DNA of 64,000 nucleotides from Geodermatophilus siccatus (GTDB lineage: Bacteria > Actinomycetota > Actinomycetes > Mycobacteriales > Geodermatophilaceae), in contig NZ_FNHE01000004.1 of assembly GCF_900103785.1 (NCBI RefSeq), positions 372,001 through 436,000 on the forward strand. The letters are read 5' to 3'. A program made the translations under genes and the position numbers. Shown here one piece after another: positions 22,656 through 32,789 of this stretch. Every line of letters starts with the position of its first letter. Position 1 is the first letter of the stretch. The notes below the pieces were generated by a model. That model was not told the DNA's origin, made no database searches, and was given only the letters and a program-made list of their open reading frames with translations.

Positions 22656-22693
22656 GTGCCCACCGTCGGGGACCCGGGCCGCCCCCGCAACCG

Positions 22694-24100
22694 TCAGAGC
22701 GCCTTGAGGATGTCCTCGACCCGCTCGCGGGCGTCGCCGAAGAGCATCCGGGTGTTCTCCCGGAAGAACAGCGGGTTCTGCACGCCGGCGTAGCCGGTGC
22801 TCATCGACCGCTTGAAGACGACGACGTGCTCGGCCTCCCACACCTGCAGCACCGGCATGCCGGCGATCGGGCTGCCCGGGTCCTCGAGCGCGGCCGGGTT
22901 GACGGTGTCGTTGGCCCCGATGACCAGCACCACGTCGGTCTTGGCGAGGTCGTCGTTGATCTCGTCCATCTCCAGGACGATGTCGTAGGGCACCTTCGCC
23001 TCGGCCAGCAGCACGTTCATGTGGCCGGGCAGCCGGCCGGCGACCGGGTGGATGCCGAACCGCACCCGCACGCCCTTCTCGCTCAGCTGGCGGGTCAGCT
23101 CCGCCACCGGGTATTGGGCGTGGGCCACCGCCATGCCGTAGCCGGGCGTGATCACCACCGACTCGGCGTCGCGCAGCAGCTCGGCGACCTCCTCGGCGGT
23201 GATCTCGGTGTGCTCGCCGTCCTCGGTGCCGGAGGCGGTGCTGCCCTCGTTGCCGAAGCCGCCGGCGATCACCGACAGGAAGGAGCGGTTCATCGCCCTG
23301 CACATGATGTAGCTGAGGTAGGCGCCCGAGGAGCCGACCAGCGCGCCGGTGATGATCAGCAGGTCGTTGTCGAGCAGGAAGCCCGACGCCGCGGCCGCCC
23401 AGCCCGAGTAGCTGTTGAGCATCGAGACGACGACCGGCATGTCGCCGCCGCCGATCGAGGCGACCAGGTGCCAGCCCAGCGCCAGCGCGAGCACGGTGAC
23501 CGCGGCCAGCACCCCGAGCGACGGCGAGACGACGAAGACGACCGTCAGCGCGGCGAAGGCGACCAGCGCGCCGAGGTTGAGCCAGTTGCGTCCCGGCAGC
23601 ATGAGGGGGTTGCTCTTGATCCGCGCCGAGAGCTTGAGGAAGGCGACGATCGAGCCGGTGAGGGTGACCGCGCCGATGAAGACGCCGATCACCACCTCGG
23701 CGGAGTGGATGCCGAGCAGGTCGGCCGGCACCTCGGTCTGCTCCCCGGCACTCGCCTCGACCGACAGGTAGCCGTTCCACCCGACGAGCACGGCGGCCAG
23801 GCCGACGAAGCTGTGCAGCAGCGCGATCAGCTCGGGCATGCCGGTCATCTCGACCCGGCGGGCCCGCCACAGCCCGATCGCGGCGCCGCCGGCCATGGCG
23901 ACGACGATCAGGCCCACGGCGGCGGCCTCGAGGCTGCGGGCGGCCAGGCCGACGGTCGCGGCGAGGGCGATCGCCATGCCGGCGATGCCGGAGGCGTTGC
24001 CCGACTTGGCGGTCTCGTGCCGGGACAGCCCGGCGAGGCTGAGCACGAACAGCAGCGCGGCGACGACGTAGGCGCCGGCAGCGGCCGAGGTGAGGGTCAT
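22694..24100 (-). CDS. pntB: NAD(P) transhydrogenase beta subunit
   Basis: 468 residues, matching E. coli PntB (about 462). Eight or nine membrane helices occupy roughly the first 270 residues (for example [57 protein letters not shown]). The cytoplasmic NADP(H)-binding domain follows: [21 protein letters not shown] with the GYGMAVA loop, [37 protein letters not shown], and [21 protein letters not shown]. With PntA it couples proton flow to hydride transfer from NADH to NADP+. The start is five bases after the pntA stop codon. Confidence 0.95.
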   Translation of the reverse strand: MTLTSAAAGAYVVAALLFVLSLAGLSRHETAKSGNASGIAGMAIALAATVGLAARSLEAAAVGLIVVAMAGGAAIGLWRARRVEMTGMPELIALLHSFVGLAAVLVGWNGYLSVEASAGEQTEVPADLLGIHSAEVVIGVFIGAVTLTGSIVAFLKLSARIKSNPLMLPGRNWLNLGALVAFAALTVVFVVSPSLGVLAAVTVLALALGWHLVASIGGGDMPVVVSMLNSYSGWAAAASGFLLDNDLLIITGALVGSSGAYLSYIMCRAMNRSFLSVIAGGFGNEGSTASGTEDGEHTEITAEEVAELLRDAESVVITPGYGMAVAHAQYPVAELTRQLSEKGVRVRFGIHPVAGRLPGHMNVLLAEAKVPYDIVLEMDEINDDLAKTDVVLVIGANDTVNPAALEDPGSPIAGMPVLQVWEAEHVVVFKRSMSTGYAGVQNPLFFRENTRMLFGDARERVEDILKAL

Positions 24101-24105
24101 GGCGG

Positions 24106-25647
24106 TCAGCTCCTCGTGAACATGCCGAGCATGCGGCGGGTCACGGCGAAGCCGCCGAAGACGTTGATGCTGGCGACGAGCACGGCGACCGTGGCCAGCA
24201 CGGTCACCAGGGCGCTGGTGTGGCCGATCTGCAGCAGGGCGCCGACCACGATGATCCCGGAGATGGCGTTGGTGACGCTCATCAGCGGCGTGTGCAGCGC
24301 GTGGTGCACGTTGCCGATCACGTAGAAGCCCACGACGACCGCCAGCGCGAACACCGTCAGGTTGCCGATCAGCTGGTTCGGCGAGAACGCGGTGGCCAGG
24401 AAGAGCACCAGCGCCGCGACACCGACGACGGCCGCGGTCCGGGCGGGGGAGCGCGGCGCCCTCGGCGCGGGCGCGGGCGGGGCCGGGCGCGGAGCCGGAG
24501 CGGCAGCCGGCGCCGCCGACACCTGCACCGGCGGCGGGGGCCAGAGCAGCTCGCCGTCCCGCACCACGGTCATCGAGCGCTGGACGACGTCGTCGAGGTC
24601 CAGCACCAGCCGCCCGTCCTTGCCGGGGGTGAGCAGCTTGACCAGGTTGACCAGGTTCGTGCCGAACAGCTGCGAGGCCTGGCCGGGCAGCCGGCCCGGC
24701 AGGTCGGTGTAGCCGATGATCGTGACGCCGTTCGGGGTGACGACGACCTCGTCAGGCACCGAGCCGGCCACGTTGCCGCCCTGCGCGGCGGCCATGTCGA
24801 CGACCACCGAGCCCGGCGCCATGGCGGCCACCATCTCCTCGGTGATCAGCCGCGGCGCCGGCCGACCGGGGATCAGCGCGGTGGTGATCACGATGTCCAC
24901 CTCGCGGACCTGCTCGGCGTACATCGCCGCGGCCCGGCGGTCGTAGTCCTCGCTGGTCACGCTCGCGTAGCCGGTGCCGCCGCCGGCCTGCTCCTCGTCG
25001 GCGGGCACGCCGACGTACTCACCGCCCATCGAGGCGATCTGCTCGGCGACCTCGGGTCGCACGTCGGTGGCCCGCACGACCGCGCCCAGGCTGCTGGCCG
25101 CGCCGATGGCGGCCAGCCCGGCGACGCCCGCGCCGACGACCAGCACCGTCGCCGGGGGGACCTTGCCCGCCGCGGTGACCTGGCCGGTGAAGGAGCGGCC
25201 GAAGGCGTGTGCGGCCTCGATCACGGCCCGGTAGCCGGCGATGTTGGCCATCGAGCTGAGCACGTCCAGCGACTGCGCGCGGCTGATCCGCGGGACGGCG
25301 TCCATCGCCAGCGCGGTGATCGGCCGGGCGGCCAGGTCGCTGAGCAGGTCCGGGTCGAGCGCGGGCGCGAGGGTGCTGACCAGCACCGCGCCGTCGCGCA
25401 GCCGCCCGACCTCCTCCGGCGTCGGCTTGGCCACGTGCAGGACGACGTCGGCGCCCCACGCGTGGACGTGCGTCCCCACCCGGGCCCCGGCCTCGCGGTA
25501 GCCGTCGTCGGGGAAGCTGGCCGCCGCCCCCGCTCCGGCCTCGACGACGACGTCGTAGCCCAGCGCGGTCAGTTGCCGCACGGTGGTCGGCGTCGCCGCC
25601 ACGCGCGTCTCGCCGGGGCGGGTCTCCCGAGGGACTCCGATGAGCAC
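24106..25647 (-). CDS. pntA: NAD(P) transhydrogenase alpha subunit
   Basis: 513 residues, a fused alpha subunit as in E. coli (about 510) rather than split alpha-1/alpha-2. The NAD(H)-binding part (about 1-370) has [18 protein letters not shown], the Rossmann loop [39 protein letters not shown] and [15 protein letters not shown]. An Ala/Pro linker ([20 protein letters not shown]) leads to four C-terminal membrane helices, including [22 protein letters not shown] and [22 protein letters not shown] 25647 has AGGAGG seven bases upstream; the longer frame to 25878 would add low-complexity Arg/Pro. First gene of the pntAB operon. Confidence 0.95.
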   Translation of the reverse strand: MLIGVPRETRPGETRVAATPTTVRQLTALGYDVVVEAGAGAAASFPDDGYREAGARVGTHVHAWGADVVLHVAKPTPEEVGRLRDGAVLVSTLAPALDPDLLSDLAARPITALAMDAVPRISRAQSLDVLSSMANIAGYRAVIEAAHAFGRSFTGQVTAAGKVPPATVLVVGAGVAGLAAIGAASSLGAVVRATDVRPEVAEQIASMGGEYVGVPADEEQAGGGTGYASVTSEDYDRRAAAMYAEQVREVDIVITTALIPGRPAPRLITEEMVAAMAPGSVVVDMAAAQGGNVAGSVPDEVVVTPNGVTIIGYTDLPGRLPGQASQLFGTNLVNLVKLLTPGKDGRLVLDLDDVVQRSMTVVRDGELLWPPPPVQVSAAPAAAPAPRPAPPAPAPRAPRSPARTAAVVGVAALVLFLATAFSPNQLIGNLTVFALAVVVGFYVIGNVHHALHTPLMSVTNAISGIIVVGALLQIGHTSALVTVLATVAVLVASINVFGGFAVTRRMLGMFTRS

Positions 25648-25996
25648 GTCCGGTTCCTCCTGCGCGGGTCGGTCGCCGCCCATCCTCGGCGACGGAGCCG
25701 GGAACGGTGCGGTCCGGTACAGCGGTGGCACCCGCCGGTGGGCGGGCAGTCCGGGACGGCGTGCACTGGTGGCGCAGCCGGGGAGATCATGCCGAATCGC
25801 CGAACCCCTCCGTGAGTGGGCTGCGTCACCCCGCGCGGCGAGTGCCCTCTCCAGGCCGGCCGGGACCGGGGGCTCCACCCCCGGCAGGGTGAGGGGGCGC
25901 CGTCCTCCACTGGTGGGGACACCCGTGGGTGCCGTACTCCTGTCCGGGCGGACGAGGGCACGGATGCCGATCGCCGCCTGTTCGGGAGGGGGGCGC
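25648..25996. promoter_or_regulatory. 349-bp divergent intergenic region
   Basis: The gap between pntA (leftward) and the GGDEF-EAL gene (rightward). It must carry both promoters, but I cannot identify a convincing -35/-10 pair. A few short G/C inverted stretches (for example around 25875-25910) are visible, with no close match to the window's repeat families. No gene is supported here. Confidence 0.3.
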
Positions 25997-28060
25997 GTGT
26001 CAGCGACGACCGCGACCGCTGAGCCACTGGTGCCGGCGGAGATCGTCTCGTCGGTCTTCTACGGGGCCGCGGTGAGCGACGGGCTCGTGCTCCTGGTGGC
26101 CGAGGTCGTGGACGGGACGCCGCGGATCGTCTGGGGCAACGAGGGCGCGACGCAGCTGCTCGGCTACGGGACGGATGACCTGCGGTGGCTGCCGGTCGCC
26201 TCGCTGGTGCCGTCGTTGCGCGGCGCGGAGACCGGACTGCTGCTCCGCCGCGAGCGCAGCGCACGCATGAACCTGTCCGTCCGCACCGCCAGCGGCGCCC
26301 TCGTCGGGGTGCTCGTGCTGTGCACCCCCACGCCGGGCGGGCGGACGTGGACGCTGCAGGTGGTCCCGGCCGACAGCGGGTCCGAGCGGGTCCTGCGGGC
26401 AACCGCCGACGCCCACGAGCGGCGCCTGGCCTCGCTGGCCGAACGCTCCCCGGTGCCCACGCTGCTCTCCGAGCAGGGCATGCGCCTGGCGCACGTCAAC
26501 GACGCCTTCTGCAGCCTGGTGGGGCTGCAGGCCGAGCAGCTGCTGGGCACCGGCTGGATGGCCACGGTGCACCCCGAGGACCTCGACGCCGTCATCGAGC
26601 AGGTCGTCGCCGTACTCGGCGGGCACGACGGGGAGACCAGGGCCCGGCTGGTCCGCGCGGACGGCACCGAGCGGACGACGGTCATCCGCTTGTCGCAGCT
26701 GTTCACCCCCGGCGTCGGGGCCGGCTTCGTCGGGACCATCGAGGACATCACCGACCGGCTGGCCTTCGAGGCCCGGCTGGAGCACCAGACGCACCACGAC
26801 CCGCTCACCGGGCTGCCCAACCGCACCCTGCTCGCCGAGCGGGTGGCCGAGCGGTTCCGTCCCGGCGCCGGCGGCCTGGCCGTCATCTCCCTCGACCTGG
26901 ACGACCTGACCGTCGTCAACGAGTCCCTCGGCCACGCCGCCGGTGACGAGCTGCTCGTGGAGGTCGCCACCCGGCTGCGCGCCACAGTGCGGCCCGGGGA
27001 CCTGGTGGCCCGCCCCGGCGGCGACGGGTTCGTCGTCGTCTGCGCGGACCTCGACGCGGACGCCGCGGTGGCGCTGGCCGAGCGGATCGGTGCGGCGCTG
27101 GCCCAGCCGGTGCGTCTCGGCGGGGTCGACGTCCGCCCGCACGCCAGCATCGGCGTCACCGTGCAGACCGCCGCGCACGGCACGGCGGAGGAACTCGTCC
27201 GCGACGGCGACATCGCGGTGTGCCAGGCCAAGGCAGGCGGCAAGGGCCGCATCACCCTGCTCGACCAGAGCGCCCGCGCCGAGGCGCGGGACAAGCTGCG
27301 GCTGGTCGCCGAGCTGCGCGAGGCGATCGAGCGGCGGGAGATCACGCTGCTCTACCAGCCGATCTTCCGCGCCGACGACCGCGTCCCGGTGGCCGTCGAG
27401 TCGCTGGCCCGCTGGCACCACCCGCAGCGCGGCCCGATCAGCCCGGCGGTGTTCGTCGCGCTGGCCGAGGAGGGCGGGCTGATCGGCGCGCTGGGTCTGC
27501 TGGTGCTCGACGAGACCTGCCGGCAGCTGGCCGAGTGGGACCGCGTGCTGGGGGACGCCGCCCCGCAGCGGGCCAACGTCAACGTCTCGGCGCTGCAGCT
27601 CGACGACCGGTTGCACGGCTCCGTGGTCGCCGCCCTGGACCGGCACGGGCTGGACCCGGCGCGGCTGCAGATCGAGATCACCGAGTCCGCCCTGATGGAG
27701 GACCCTGCCTCGGCCCGCGCGGTGCTCGTCCAGCTGCGCGACCTCGGCGTCTCGCTGGCCATCGACGACTTCGGCACCGGCTACTCGTCGCTGTCCTACC
27801 TGCGCCACCTCCCGGTGGACGTCCTCAAGGTGGACCGCTCGTTCGTCGCCGAGCTCGCCGACGGGCACACCGAGATCGCCGCGGCGGTCATCGCGCTGGC
27901 CCGCAGCCTCGGCCTGACGACCGTGGCGGAGGGGGTGGAGACCGAGGAGCAGGCCGCCCAGCTCGCCGAGCTGGGCGCCGGCTTCCTGCAGGGCTTCGCC
28001 CTCGCCCGGCCGATGACCGGCTCCCGAGCCGCTGCCTGGTACGCCACCCACGCCCGATGA
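25997..28060 (+). CDS. PAS-GGDEF-EAL c-di-GMP protein with degenerate GGDEF
   Basis: 687 residues, no membrane segment. PAS-like domains lie at about 20-130 and 140-255 (LAERSPVPTLLSEQGMRLAHVNDAFCSLVGL...). The GGDEF domain (about 260-420) starts HDPLTGLPNRTLLAERV, but its signature at 341-345 reads GGDGF rather than GG(D/E)EF, so cyclase activity is probably lost. The EAL domain (about 440-680) keeps E468 (VESLARW), NVNVSALQL, ITESALMED, IDDFGTGYSSLSYL (from 589), K and D in VDVLKVDRSF, AEGVET and FLQGF, so it should be an active c-di-GMP phosphodiesterase. GTG 25997 has GGGAGGGG upstream. The stop overlaps the HDOD gene (ATGA), suggesting a joint function. Confidence 0.9.
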   Translation: MSATTATAEPLVPAEIVSSVFYGAAVSDGLVLLVAEVVDGTPRIVWGNEGATQLLGYGTDDLRWLPVASLVPSLRGAETGLLLRRERSARMNLSVRTASGALVGVLVLCTPTPGGRTWTLQVVPADSGSERVLRATADAHERRLASLAERSPVPTLLSEQGMRLAHVNDAFCSLVGLQAEQLLGTGWMATVHPEDLDAVIEQVVAVLGGHDGETRARLVRADGTERTTVIRLSQLFTPGVGAGFVGTIEDITDRLAFEARLEHQTHHDPLTGLPNRTLLAERVAERFRPGAGGLAVISLDLDDLTVVNESLGHAAGDELLVEVATRLRATVRPGDLVARPGGDGFVVVCADLDADAAVALAERIGAALAQPVRLGGVDVRPHASIGVTVQTAAHGTAEELVRDGDIAVCQAKAGGKGRITLLDQSARAEARDKLRLVAELREAIERREITLLYQPIFRADDRVPVAVESLARWHHPQRGPISPAVFVALAEEGGLIGALGLLVLDETCRQLAEWDRVLGDAAPQRANVNVSALQLDDRLHGSVVAALDRHGLDPARLQIEITESALMEDPASARAVLVQLRDLGVSLAIDDFGTGYSSLSYLRHLPVDVLKVDRSFVAELADGHTEIAAAVIALARSLGLTTVAEGVETEEQAAQLAELGAGFLQGFALARPMTGSRAAAWYATHAR

Positions 28061-28914
28061 CCGTCAGCCACCTCGTGATCCCGGGAGCAGCCGTGCCCAC
28101 GACCCCGGCCGCCACGCCGTCCTCCGACCTCGAGGCGGTGCTGAGCAGCATCGACACGATGGCCGCGCAGGAACCGACCGCCGCGCAGATCGTGTCCATG
28201 GTCGACTCCGACGACACCGACGCGCGCACCCTCGCCCGGATCCTGACCTCCGACGTGGCGCTGGCGGGGCGGGTGATGAAGCTGGCCAACTCCGCCTACT
28301 TCGGCATGCGCGGGCGGGTCACCTCGCTGCAGGTCGCGGTCACCGTCGTCGGCTTCCCCACCGTGCGCACCATGGCCACCGTCGCGCTGTCCGGCCTGGA
28401 CGACGAGTCGCGGCTGCCCGAGGGGTTCTGGACGATGAGCACCACCGTCGCGCTCGCCGCCGCCACGCTGGCCCCGCGGTTCGGCCAGCGCCCGCAGGAC
28501 GCGCTGTGCCTGGGGCTGCTCGCGCCCTTGGGCGTCGCGCTGCTGCACCACGGCGACCGGGAGGGCTACGCCGAGCTGGCGGCCGCCGAGCCGACCGCCG
28601 CCGGTCGACGGGCGGCCGAGGTGCGCCGCTACGGCATCCACGCCTTCCGGCTCACCGCGGTGGCGCTCGAGCAGTGGGGCTTCCCGTCGAGCATGGTCAC
28701 CCCGCTGGGCGCGGTCGACGACCACGGCAGCCAGGACGGCGCGCTGCTGCGGGCGGCCCTGGAGGTCGCCACCCGGCTGACGGTCGAGGACCACGTGCCG
28801 GTGCCGGTCGAGGAGCTGACCGGCGGTCAGCTGGGCGAGGACGCCGTCGTCGCGGTGCTGGACCGGGTGCGTGCGGAGGCCGACGAGCTGCGCGTGGCGA
28901 TGCTCGGGGAGTAG
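28057..28914 (+). CDS. HDOD-domain protein
   Basis: 285 residues with the HD-related output domain: SIDTMAAQEPTAAQIVSMVD, LARILTSDVALAGRVMKLANSAYFGMRGRVTSLQVAVTVVGFPTVRTMA. The catalytic HD pair is absent, as in all HDOD proteins, which act as signalling adaptors often next to GGDEF/EAL proteins. The second half (about 120-285) is helical and ends in an acidic tail. The ATG at 28057 overlaps the stop of the GGDEF-EAL gene by four bases, so the two are translationally coupled and probably work together in c-di-GMP signalling. Confidence 0.87.
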   Translation: MTVSHLVIPGAAVPTTPAATPSSDLEAVLSSIDTMAAQEPTAAQIVSMVDSDDTDARTLARILTSDVALAGRVMKLANSAYFGMRGRVTSLQVAVTVVGFPTVRTMATVALSGLDDESRLPEGFWTMSTTVALAAATLAPRFGQRPQDALCLGLLAPLGVALLHHGDREGYAELAAAEPTAAGRRAAEVRRYGIHAFRLTAVALEQWGFPSSMVTPLGAVDDHGSQDGALLRAALEVATRLTVEDHVPVPVEELTGGQLGEDAVVAVLDRVRAEADELRVAMLGE

Positions 28915-28920
28915 GGGCGC

Positions 28921-30174
28921 TCAGGACCCGGCGGCCTGGACCCGGTCGGCCACGTCGCGCAGGACCGCGGGCCAGTCGTCGATGCCGTGGTCGCGGCCCA
29001 TCCGGACGACGACCACGTCGGTGGCGGGGTCGACGTAGACGTACTGGCCCTTGTTCCCCCGCGCGGAGAAGCGCCCCTCCCGCTCGGTGTCGACCCACCA
29101 CCAGTACTGGTAGTGCTCGGCCGGGTCGGCGGAGGTGTCGCGGGCGGTGGCCTCGGCGACCCAGGCCGCGGGCACCACCTGCCGGTCGCCGACCCGGCCC
29201 TCGTGCGCGAAGAGGTACCCGAAGCGGGCGAAGTCCACGGCCCGGGCGTTGAAGCCGCTCTCCATCTTCGGGAAACCCGAGGCCAGGCTGTCGGCGCTCC
29301 ACGACGCGTCGGCCTCGGCGCCAAGCGGCTGCCACAGCACCTCGCTCGCGTAGTCGGCCACCGGCGTGCCGGTGGCCCGCTCCAGTACCAGCCCCACGAG
29401 CAGCGGGTTGTAGTTGTCGTAGTGCCAGCGCACGCCCGGGGCCTCGTCGATCTGCACCGAGAGGGCGGTCGCGCGCAGGTCGGGGGAGTAGTAGGTGACC
29501 GAGTCGTCGCTCCAGGGCAGGCCGTGCTCCTCGTAGCGCAGCCCCGACGACATGGTGACCAGGGACCGCAGCGTGACCCGGGCGAAGTCGGGGTCGCGGT
29601 CGAGCAGCTCCGGCACGTAGGTGGTGACCGGGTCGTCGAGGCTGCCGATCCGACCGCGGTCGATCGCGATGCCGACCAGGGTGGAGAGGATCGACTTGGC
29701 GACGGAGAACGACGTCTGGGTCGCCTCCCGGCCGCCGCCGTGCAGGTACCGCTCGACCACCAGCTCGTCACCGCGCAGGACGAGGAACGCCTGGGTCCCG
29801 GTGCGCTCGAGCAGCGCGCCCAGGTCTTCGGTCCCGCCGTCGGGCAGGGTCACCTCGTCGAGGACGCCGTCGGGCAGGGACCCCGGCCGGAGCTCCAGGG
29901 TCTGCGGGCCGGCGGGGACCGGCAGCGCCGGGAAGCGCCGCCAGTCGTCGACGTCGGCGTCGCGCCACACGACCGCCCGCGCCACCGCGGAGGAGTCCAG
30001 CGCGGCCAGTGCCCACAGCTGCACGCCCCCGGCGGTGACCGCGACGAAGACCAGGGCCGCCACCAGCGCGGTGACCGTCCGCCCGCGCCTGCGGCGGACG
30101 AGCCGGGCGGCGCCCCAGCCGGCGAGGCCGGCGACCGCGAGGAGGAGCGGCACGAACAGCGGGGACGTGAGCAC
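28921..30174 (-). CDS. Membrane-anchored serine hydrolase, class C beta-lactamase fold
   Basis: 417 residues. Two N-terminal membrane segments (about 4-25 and 33-58) flank a basic loop. The catalytic domain has SFSVAKS with nucleophile Ser157 and Lys160, Tyr252-Asp-Asn (WHYDNYNPLLVG) as the YxN motif, and a C-terminal ARGNKGQYVYVDPATDVVVV in place of the KTG strand. This is typical of 6-aminohexanoate-dimer hydrolase, esterase EstB and DD-peptidase-like relatives; true beta-lactamase activity is unlikely. GTG 30174 has no ribosome site, but TAACCT ends six bases before it, which fits leaderless expression. Convergent with the HDOD gene, six bases apart. Confidence 0.85.
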   Translation of the reverse strand: MLTSPLFVPLLLAVAGLAGWGAARLVRRRRGRTVTALVAALVFVAVTAGGVQLWALAALDSSAVARAVVWRDADVDDWRRFPALPVPAGPQTLELRPGSLPDGVLDEVTLPDGGTEDLGALLERTGTQAFLVLRGDELVVERYLHGGGREATQTSFSVAKSILSTLVGIAIDRGRIGSLDDPVTTYVPELLDRDPDFARVTLRSLVTMSSGLRYEEHGLPWSDDSVTYYSPDLRATALSVQIDEAPGVRWHYDNYNPLLVGLVLERATGTPVADYASEVLWQPLGAEADASWSADSLASGFPKMESGFNARAVDFARFGYLFAHEGRVGDRQVVPAAWVAEATARDTSADPAEHYQYWWWVDTEREGRFSARGNKGQYVYVDPATDVVVVRMGRDHGIDDWPAVLRDVADRVQAAGS

Positions 30175-30296
30175 ACCGGGAGGTTAGGGACCGCCGGCCC
30201 CCTCGCGGCCGGGCGCACCGCCGCGCGTGTCCGCACCGGGAGACGACCGCGGCCGGCGCCCCACGGGGGACGCCGGCCGCAGTGGTCGCCGGTGGC

Positions 30297-31463
30297 TCAG
30301 CCGGTGTAGGGCGCGCCCAGCGGGTCGACGGTCTCGTGCCCGGTCACGTCGGCGGCGAGGCGGGACAGCGCCCAGTCGCCGTCGCCGAGGACGTGGTCGA
30401 TGGCGGTGAGCCGGCTGGTGTGGTGGCCGACCGTGTACTCGGCGGTCACGCCGATCCCGCCGTGCAGCTGGATCGCCTCCTTGCCGATGTGCCGGCCGGC
30501 GCGGCTGGTCTGCAGCCTTGCGCGGTCGGCCGCGGTGACGACGTCCCCGCCGGCGTCGGCCACCATCGACGCCCACAGCGCGGTGCTGCGGGCCAGCTCG
30601 AGCGAGACGTACATGTCCGCGGCGCGGAAGGTGAGCGCCTGGAACCGGTTGAGCGTCACGCCGAACTGCTTGCGGGTCTTGAGGTACTCGGCGGTGGTGC
30701 GCAGCGCGGTGTCCATCGAGCCGATGGCCTCGTGGGCGTAGGCGATGCGCGCCTCGGCGAGCACCCGCTCGATCTCCGCGGTCCGGTCGGCGGTGCCCTC
30801 GCCGAGCAGCTCGGCCGGGGTGCCCTCGAAGCGGACGTTGGCCGCGCGGCCGCCGTCGTGCGTCCGGTAGCCGGTGCGGGTCAGCCCCGCCGCGTCGCCG
30901 CGGACGAGGAACAGCGCCGTCCCGCCGTCGGCCCCGTCCCCGGTCAGCAGAGCGGACACGACGAGGACGTCGGCCCGCGCGCCGTTCAGCACCGGCTCCT
31001 TGACGCCGGTGAGCGTCCAGGAGTCGCCGTCCCGGGTGGCGGTGACGGCCTCGGCCGACGGGCTCCAGCGGGTGCCGGGCTCGGCGTGCGCGGCGGCGGC
31101 CAGCGTCGTCCCCTCGGCGATGCCGCCCAGGACCTCCGACCGCTGGGCGTCGGTGCCGACGGCGGCGACCAGGCCGCCGGCGAGCGCCACCACCTCGATG
31201 AACGGCTCGGGCGCGAGCACCCGGCCGATCTCCTCGGCGACGATCGCCACCTCGATCGGCCCGGCGCCCATGCCGCCGTGCTCCTCGGCGAAGGGCAGCC
31301 CCAGCAGGCCCATCTCGGCCAGCCGCGACCAGGTCTTCTCGTCGAAGCCGGGGTCGGTCCCGGTCACCCGGCGGCGCTGCTCGCTGTCGCCGTAGGCGCG
31401 CTCCAGCAGACCGCGCACGGCCTCCCGGAGGTCGTTCTGCTCACTGTCGAAGGTGAAGTCCAC
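30297..31463 (-). CDS. Acyl-CoA dehydrogenase, subunit-like partner
   Basis: 388 residues: MDFTFDSEQNDLREAVRGLLERAYG start, EKTWSRLAEMGLLGLPFAEEHGGMG, then a short beta domain with VKEPVLNGARADVLVV, and the C-terminal four-helix domain ARIAYAHEAIGSMDTALRTTAEYLKTRKQFGVTLNRFQAL and QLHGGIGVTAEYTVGHHTSRL. It oxidises acyl-CoA esters with FAD. It lies seven bases downstream of a second acyl-CoA dehydrogenase; adjacent unlike pairs in actinobacteria often form alpha2beta2 heterotetramers used in steroid side-chain breakdown, so I infer that here. Start is a GTG at 31463. Confidence 0.88.
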   Translation of the reverse strand: MDFTFDSEQNDLREAVRGLLERAYGDSEQRRRVTGTDPGFDEKTWSRLAEMGLLGLPFAEEHGGMGAGPIEVAIVAEEIGRVLAPEPFIEVVALAGGLVAAVGTDAQRSEVLGGIAEGTTLAAAAHAEPGTRWSPSAEAVTATRDGDSWTLTGVKEPVLNGARADVLVVSALLTGDGADGGTALFLVRGDAAGLTRTGYRTHDGGRAANVRFEGTPAELLGEGTADRTAEIERVLAEARIAYAHEAIGSMDTALRTTAEYLKTRKQFGVTLNRFQALTFRAADMYVSLELARSTALWASMVADAGGDVVTAADRARLQTSRAGRHIGKEAIQLHGGIGVTAEYTVGHHTSRLTAIDHVLGDGDWALSRLAADVTGHETVDPLGAPYTG

Positions 31464-31470
31464 GGTTGCC

Positions 31471-32646
<1,176 letters not shown>

Positions 32647-32711
32647 CGGGCCTCTCTCCTGACGGCGACCGTGCCGTCTCGCAGGGTGGGAGACCGACTT
32701 TCCCACACTTC

Positions 32712-32725
32712 CTACCGGCGGGTAG
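32712..32725. promoter_or_regulatory. Candidate operator upstream of the acyl-CoA dehydrogenase pair
   Basis: CTACCGGCGGGTAG is palindromic at 12 of 14 positions (arms CTACC/GGTAG) and is followed directly by CACCGGTGGGTA, a related half. It lies 66-79 bases upstream of ATG 32646. TetR-family repressors of lipid catabolism bind palindromes of this size. No local TetR gene is present to pair it with, so the regulator is unknown. Confidence 0.35.
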
Positions 32726-32789
32726 CACCGGTGGGTACGGCGTGGCGGTCGCCGTCCCGGGATCGCCGTCCACCGCTCGAGGCCGCTGG

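Noticed and set aside
28921-30174. True beta-lactamase (antibiotic resistance)
   Set aside because: The fold is shared, but the KTG strand is replaced and two membrane helices anchor the protein; it fits the esterase/peptidase-like serine hydrolases better.
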